In this document: one piece after another, positions 15,360 through 16,568 of the stretch
Numbering within the stretch: position 1 is the first letter of the stretch
Layout: each line of letters begins with the position of its first letter
Source of the DNA: Kiritimatiellia bacterium
GTDB lineage: Bacteria; Verrucomicrobiota; Kiritimatiellia; RFP12; UBA1067
Length of the DNA stretch: 16,568 nt
Direction of reading: 5' to 3'
Assembly: GCA_016296065.1 (NCBI GenBank)
Contig: JAEDKA010000071.1
Coordinates: 1-16,568 of the forward strand
Position numbers and translations under genes: made by a program
Notes under the pieces: generated by a model
Seen by the model: only the letters and a program-made list of their open reading frames with translations
Database searches by the model: none
Told to the model about the DNA's origin: nothing

Positions 15360-15846
15360 CGACGAGCTCATATCGGAGGCCAGGAAGTTCGAGAAGAATC
15401 TTCTGAACTTCTTCTGGCGCCAGGGCGTTCAATACAGTGAAGGCGAGGATCTCGTCCAGGAGACGTATATGCGGCTGTGGAAGTACCGCCGCGAGTACAA
15501 GCCCTCGGCGAAGCTCTCGACCTTCCTCTTCCTGCTGGCGCGGCAGGTCCGCATCGACGCACTGCGGCGCAAGACGCGGCGCGAGTCGCGGGAGGAGACC
15601 TGGGGGAAGGAGGCTTCGACCTCCGCGGCGAGCGCCGTGGGGAGGGTCGACGCGCGCGAAGACGTCCGCTGGGCGCTTGCGCGGCTTTCTGACCCGCTGA
15701 GGGACGTGGTGGAGCTCGGGATCTTCCAGGACCTTCCGTATGCGGAAGTGGGGGATATCCTCGGGATTCCGGTCGGGACGGTCAAGTCACGCATGTCGAA
15801 TGCGCTGAAGAAGCTGAAGGAGGTTTTTGATGAACGCAGATCTTGA
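15352..15846 (+). CDS. ECF-type sigma factor
   Basis: This 164-residue RNA polymerase sigma factor has only regions 2 and 4, the mark of the extracytoplasmic-function group. Region 2 includes DLVQETYMRLWKY (33-45) and the promoter-melting/-10 reading part LSTFLFLLARQVRIDALRRK (55-74). Region 4 includes LRDVVELGIFQDLPYAEVGD and the helix-turn-helix ILGIPVGTVKSRMSNALKKL (126-145). I chose ATG 15352 because longer in-frame starts only translate the end of the preceding gene out of phase. GGAG at 15338-15341 lies 10 nt upstream. It overlaps the CvpA-like gene by 8 nt and the next gene by 17 nt. Its position just before a single-span membrane protein fits sigma/anti-sigma pairing. Confidence 0.92.
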   Translation: MSDDELISEARKFEKNLLNFFWRQGVQYSEGEDLVQETYMRLWKYRREYKPSAKLSTFLFLLARQVRIDALRRKTRRESREETWGKEASTSAASAVGRVDAREDVRWALARLSDPLRDVVELGIFQDLPYAEVGDILGIPVGTVKSRMSNALKKLKEVFDERRS

Positions 15847-16411
15847 GAAGACGCTCGGGGAGCTAGCGCCAGAGTATCGTGACGTCGTCGCGAGGCTAAG
15901 GGCGGCGCGAGAGGTGGAGCCGGTGCGCTTCGGTCTGAAGGACCTCGCGCCAGGACGCGTTGCCGACCGGCGGTACCCCGACCTCGCGCCAGGACGTGTT
16001 GCCGACCGGCGGTACCCCGACCTCGCGCCAGGACGTGTTGCCCGTTCACCTTTCTACTATCTCGTGGCGGCGTCGCTTGTCGCTGCACTTGCGCTTGCCG
16101 TCCTCTATGTCATGCCGCGCGGCGGAAGCGCTGCGGCTGAGGTGCCGCTCACGGTGTACACGGTAGCCTATGCGCCGACGGAGGAGGCACTTGAGGCGAT
16201 CGTGGCGTCCCAGCGCGCGGACGGCAGCTGGTCCAACGACTTCCTCACGCGCCAGAACGCGGCGGCGCTCCGCGCGTCCGGCGAGGACCGCATGCGCGTC
16301 GCATACCGCCGGGCGGTGAGGTATCTTCGCTCGAAGGGGCTCTCTCCGCTTACGGACGAAGAGCTTAGGCAGCGCGGCAAATACGCCGCGAAGGCCCTTG
16401 CGGGGGCGTGA
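15830..16411 (+). CDS. Single-span membrane protein, candidate anti-sigma factor with a QxxDGSW repeat
   Basis: I do not recognise a named family. The 193-residue product has a cytoplasmic part (1-73), one membrane segment (about 75-95) and an outer part to the end. Residues 38-71 are two and a half copies of DLAPGRVADRRYP, encoded by a 39-bp tandem repeat. The outer part has EALEAIVASQRADGSW (119-134) followed by helix-like sequence to about 170, resembling a single squalene-cyclase/prenyltransferase repeat. There is no zinc anti-sigma HxxxCxxC motif. Its position after an ECF sigma gene, overlapping by 17 nt, suggests an anti-sigma or sensor role. AAGGAGG at 15817-15823 lies 6 nt before ATG 15830, which I prefer to the TTG at 15827. 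Confidence 0.8.
   Translation: MNADLEKTLGELAPEYRDVVARLRAAREVEPVRFGLKDLAPGRVADRRYPDLAPGRVADRRYPDLAPGRVARSPFYYLVAASLVAALALAVLYVMPRGGSAAAEVPLTVYTVAYAPTEEALEAIVASQRADGSWSNDFLTRQNAAALRASGEDRMRVAYRRAVRYLRSKGLSPLTDEELRQRGKYAAKALAGA
15941..16042 (+). repeat. 39-bp in-frame tandem repeat
   Basis: Two full units (15941-15979 and 15980-16018) differ at a single base (C versus T at unit position 18). A third partial copy matches for 24 bp (16019-16042). The unit is a multiple of three, so the reading frame is kept and each unit encodes DLAPGRVADRRYP. It contains the palindrome GGTACC. The near identity implies recent expansion or copying. Confidence 0.95.
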
Positions 16412-16427
16412 TGGCCTCCGAACCATG

Positions 16428-16457
16428 GCGCCTTTGCGGCGCAAATAAACTTTTTTT
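16428..16457 (+). terminator. Possible terminator after the sigma operon
   Basis: GCGCC (16428-16432) pairs with GGCGC (16438-16442) across TTTGC. Seven T follow at 16451-16457, but eight bases of AAATAAAC intervene, so this is not a classical design. It is the only candidate between the last protein gene and the tRNA promoter. Confidence 0.3.
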
Positions 16458-16466
16458 AAAAAAGTT
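16448..16466. promoter_or_regulatory. AT-rich palindrome, probable UP element of the tRNA promoter
   Basis: AACTTTTTTTAAAAAAGTT is a perfect 19-bp odd palindrome. It spans roughly -48 to -66 relative to the predicted tRNA start near 16514, where T- and A-tracts bind the RNA polymerase alpha subunit at stable-RNA promoters. That role is inferred from position and composition. Confidence 0.5.
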
Positions 16467-16477
16467 AAAATACCCCC

Positions 16478-16507
16478 TTGCGCGGCCGACGGTAATTATG
16501 ATATACT
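16478..16507 (+). promoter_or_regulatory. Promoter of the tRNA-Gly gene
   Basis: A TTGCGC -35-like hexamer (16478-16483) is separated by 18 bp from TATACT (16502-16507). TGA just before the hexamer (16499-16501) makes it an extended -10. The start would be near 16514, about 12 nt before the mature tRNA end. Confidence 0.7.
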
Positions 16508-16525
16508 ATCCACCGTTTTCGCGAT

Positions 16526-16568
16526 GCGAGGATAACTCAGTTGGTAGAGTGCCACCTTGCCAAGGTGG
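16526..16568 (+). tRNA. tRNA-Gly (anticodon GCC), 3' part beyond the window
   Basis: The window ends 43 bases into a tRNA. The acceptor strand GCGAGGA (16526-16532) is followed by T8 A9. The D arm is ACTC/GAGT around AGTTGGTA. The anticodon stem CCACC/GGTGG encloses the loop TTGCCAA, with anticodon GCC at 16559-16561. The TPsiC arm and acceptor 3' strand are not in the window, so the acceptor pairing cannot be checked. Length, loop spacing and similarity to bacterial glycine tRNAs make the identity clear. Confidence 0.95.

Noticed and set aside
15827..15829. TTG as start of the last protein
   Set aside because: ATG lies directly after it and has the better spacing (6 nt) from AAGGAGG.
15941..16042. 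CRISPR-like array
   Set aside because: The units are contiguous, without spacers, in-frame and only two and a half copies.

Overview
The window is 16.6 kb of GC-rich bacterial chromosome, and every supported gene lies on the + strand. Codon third positions are strongly G/C, and gaps between genes are short. Strong TATAAT boxes stand out in AT-rich islands. A RecA, a long-form HisG, a DUF2851 protein, a Bacteroides-like FGGY kinase next to AraD, and squalene-cyclase-type repeat proteins suggest a gut or anaerobic member of the PVC or Bacteroidetes-related groups. Kiritimatiellota, Verrucomicrobiota or Lentisphaerota is my best guess. It rests on gene content and style only. I see no insertion sequence, prophage, CRISPR array or rRNA.

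Layout. Positions 1-435 hold no convincing gene but carry ordered repeats and the yifB promoter. Positions 436-5261 form a DNA-recombination-flavoured operon: yifB/comM, an unrecognised 199-residue protein that I read as a Whirly-like single-strand DNA binder, yraN, recA and a DUF2851 gene. Next come monocistronic hisG (long form), a 29-codon gene for a bS22/mS38-type ribosomal mini-protein with a terminator behind it, and htpX, whose start codon falls at the predicted transcription start. Positions 7333-10043 hold a secreted prenyltransferase/squalene-cyclase repeat protein, an AI-2E family membrane protein and ruvC. Positions 10179-12366 are a two-gene sugar operon: an FGGY kinase, probably an L-ribulokinase, and araD. 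It ends at a strong terminator that abuts the next promoter. Positions 12466-16411 are a tightly overlapping run: phosphomannomutase/phosphoglucomutase, a TPR lipoprotein, a CvpA-like membrane protein, an ECF sigma factor, and a membrane protein in the anti-sigma position. That last protein carries an in-frame 39-bp tandem repeat and a QxxDGSW repeat like the one in the secreted protein at 7333. The window ends inside a tRNA-Gly(GCC) gene with its own promoter.

Themes. All six promoters I can place are extended -10 type (TGN followed by TATAAT or a near match), with weak or absent -35 boxes. Translation is often coupled: neighbouring genes overlap by 4 to 32 nt, with AAGGAGG or GGAGG sites lying inside the upstream gene. 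The most promising undescribed system is the yifB / Whirly-like / yraN / recA module under a promoter preceded by three helically phased dyads. A second is the sigma/membrane-protein pair linked by its repeat domain to the secreted squalene-cyclase-like protein.
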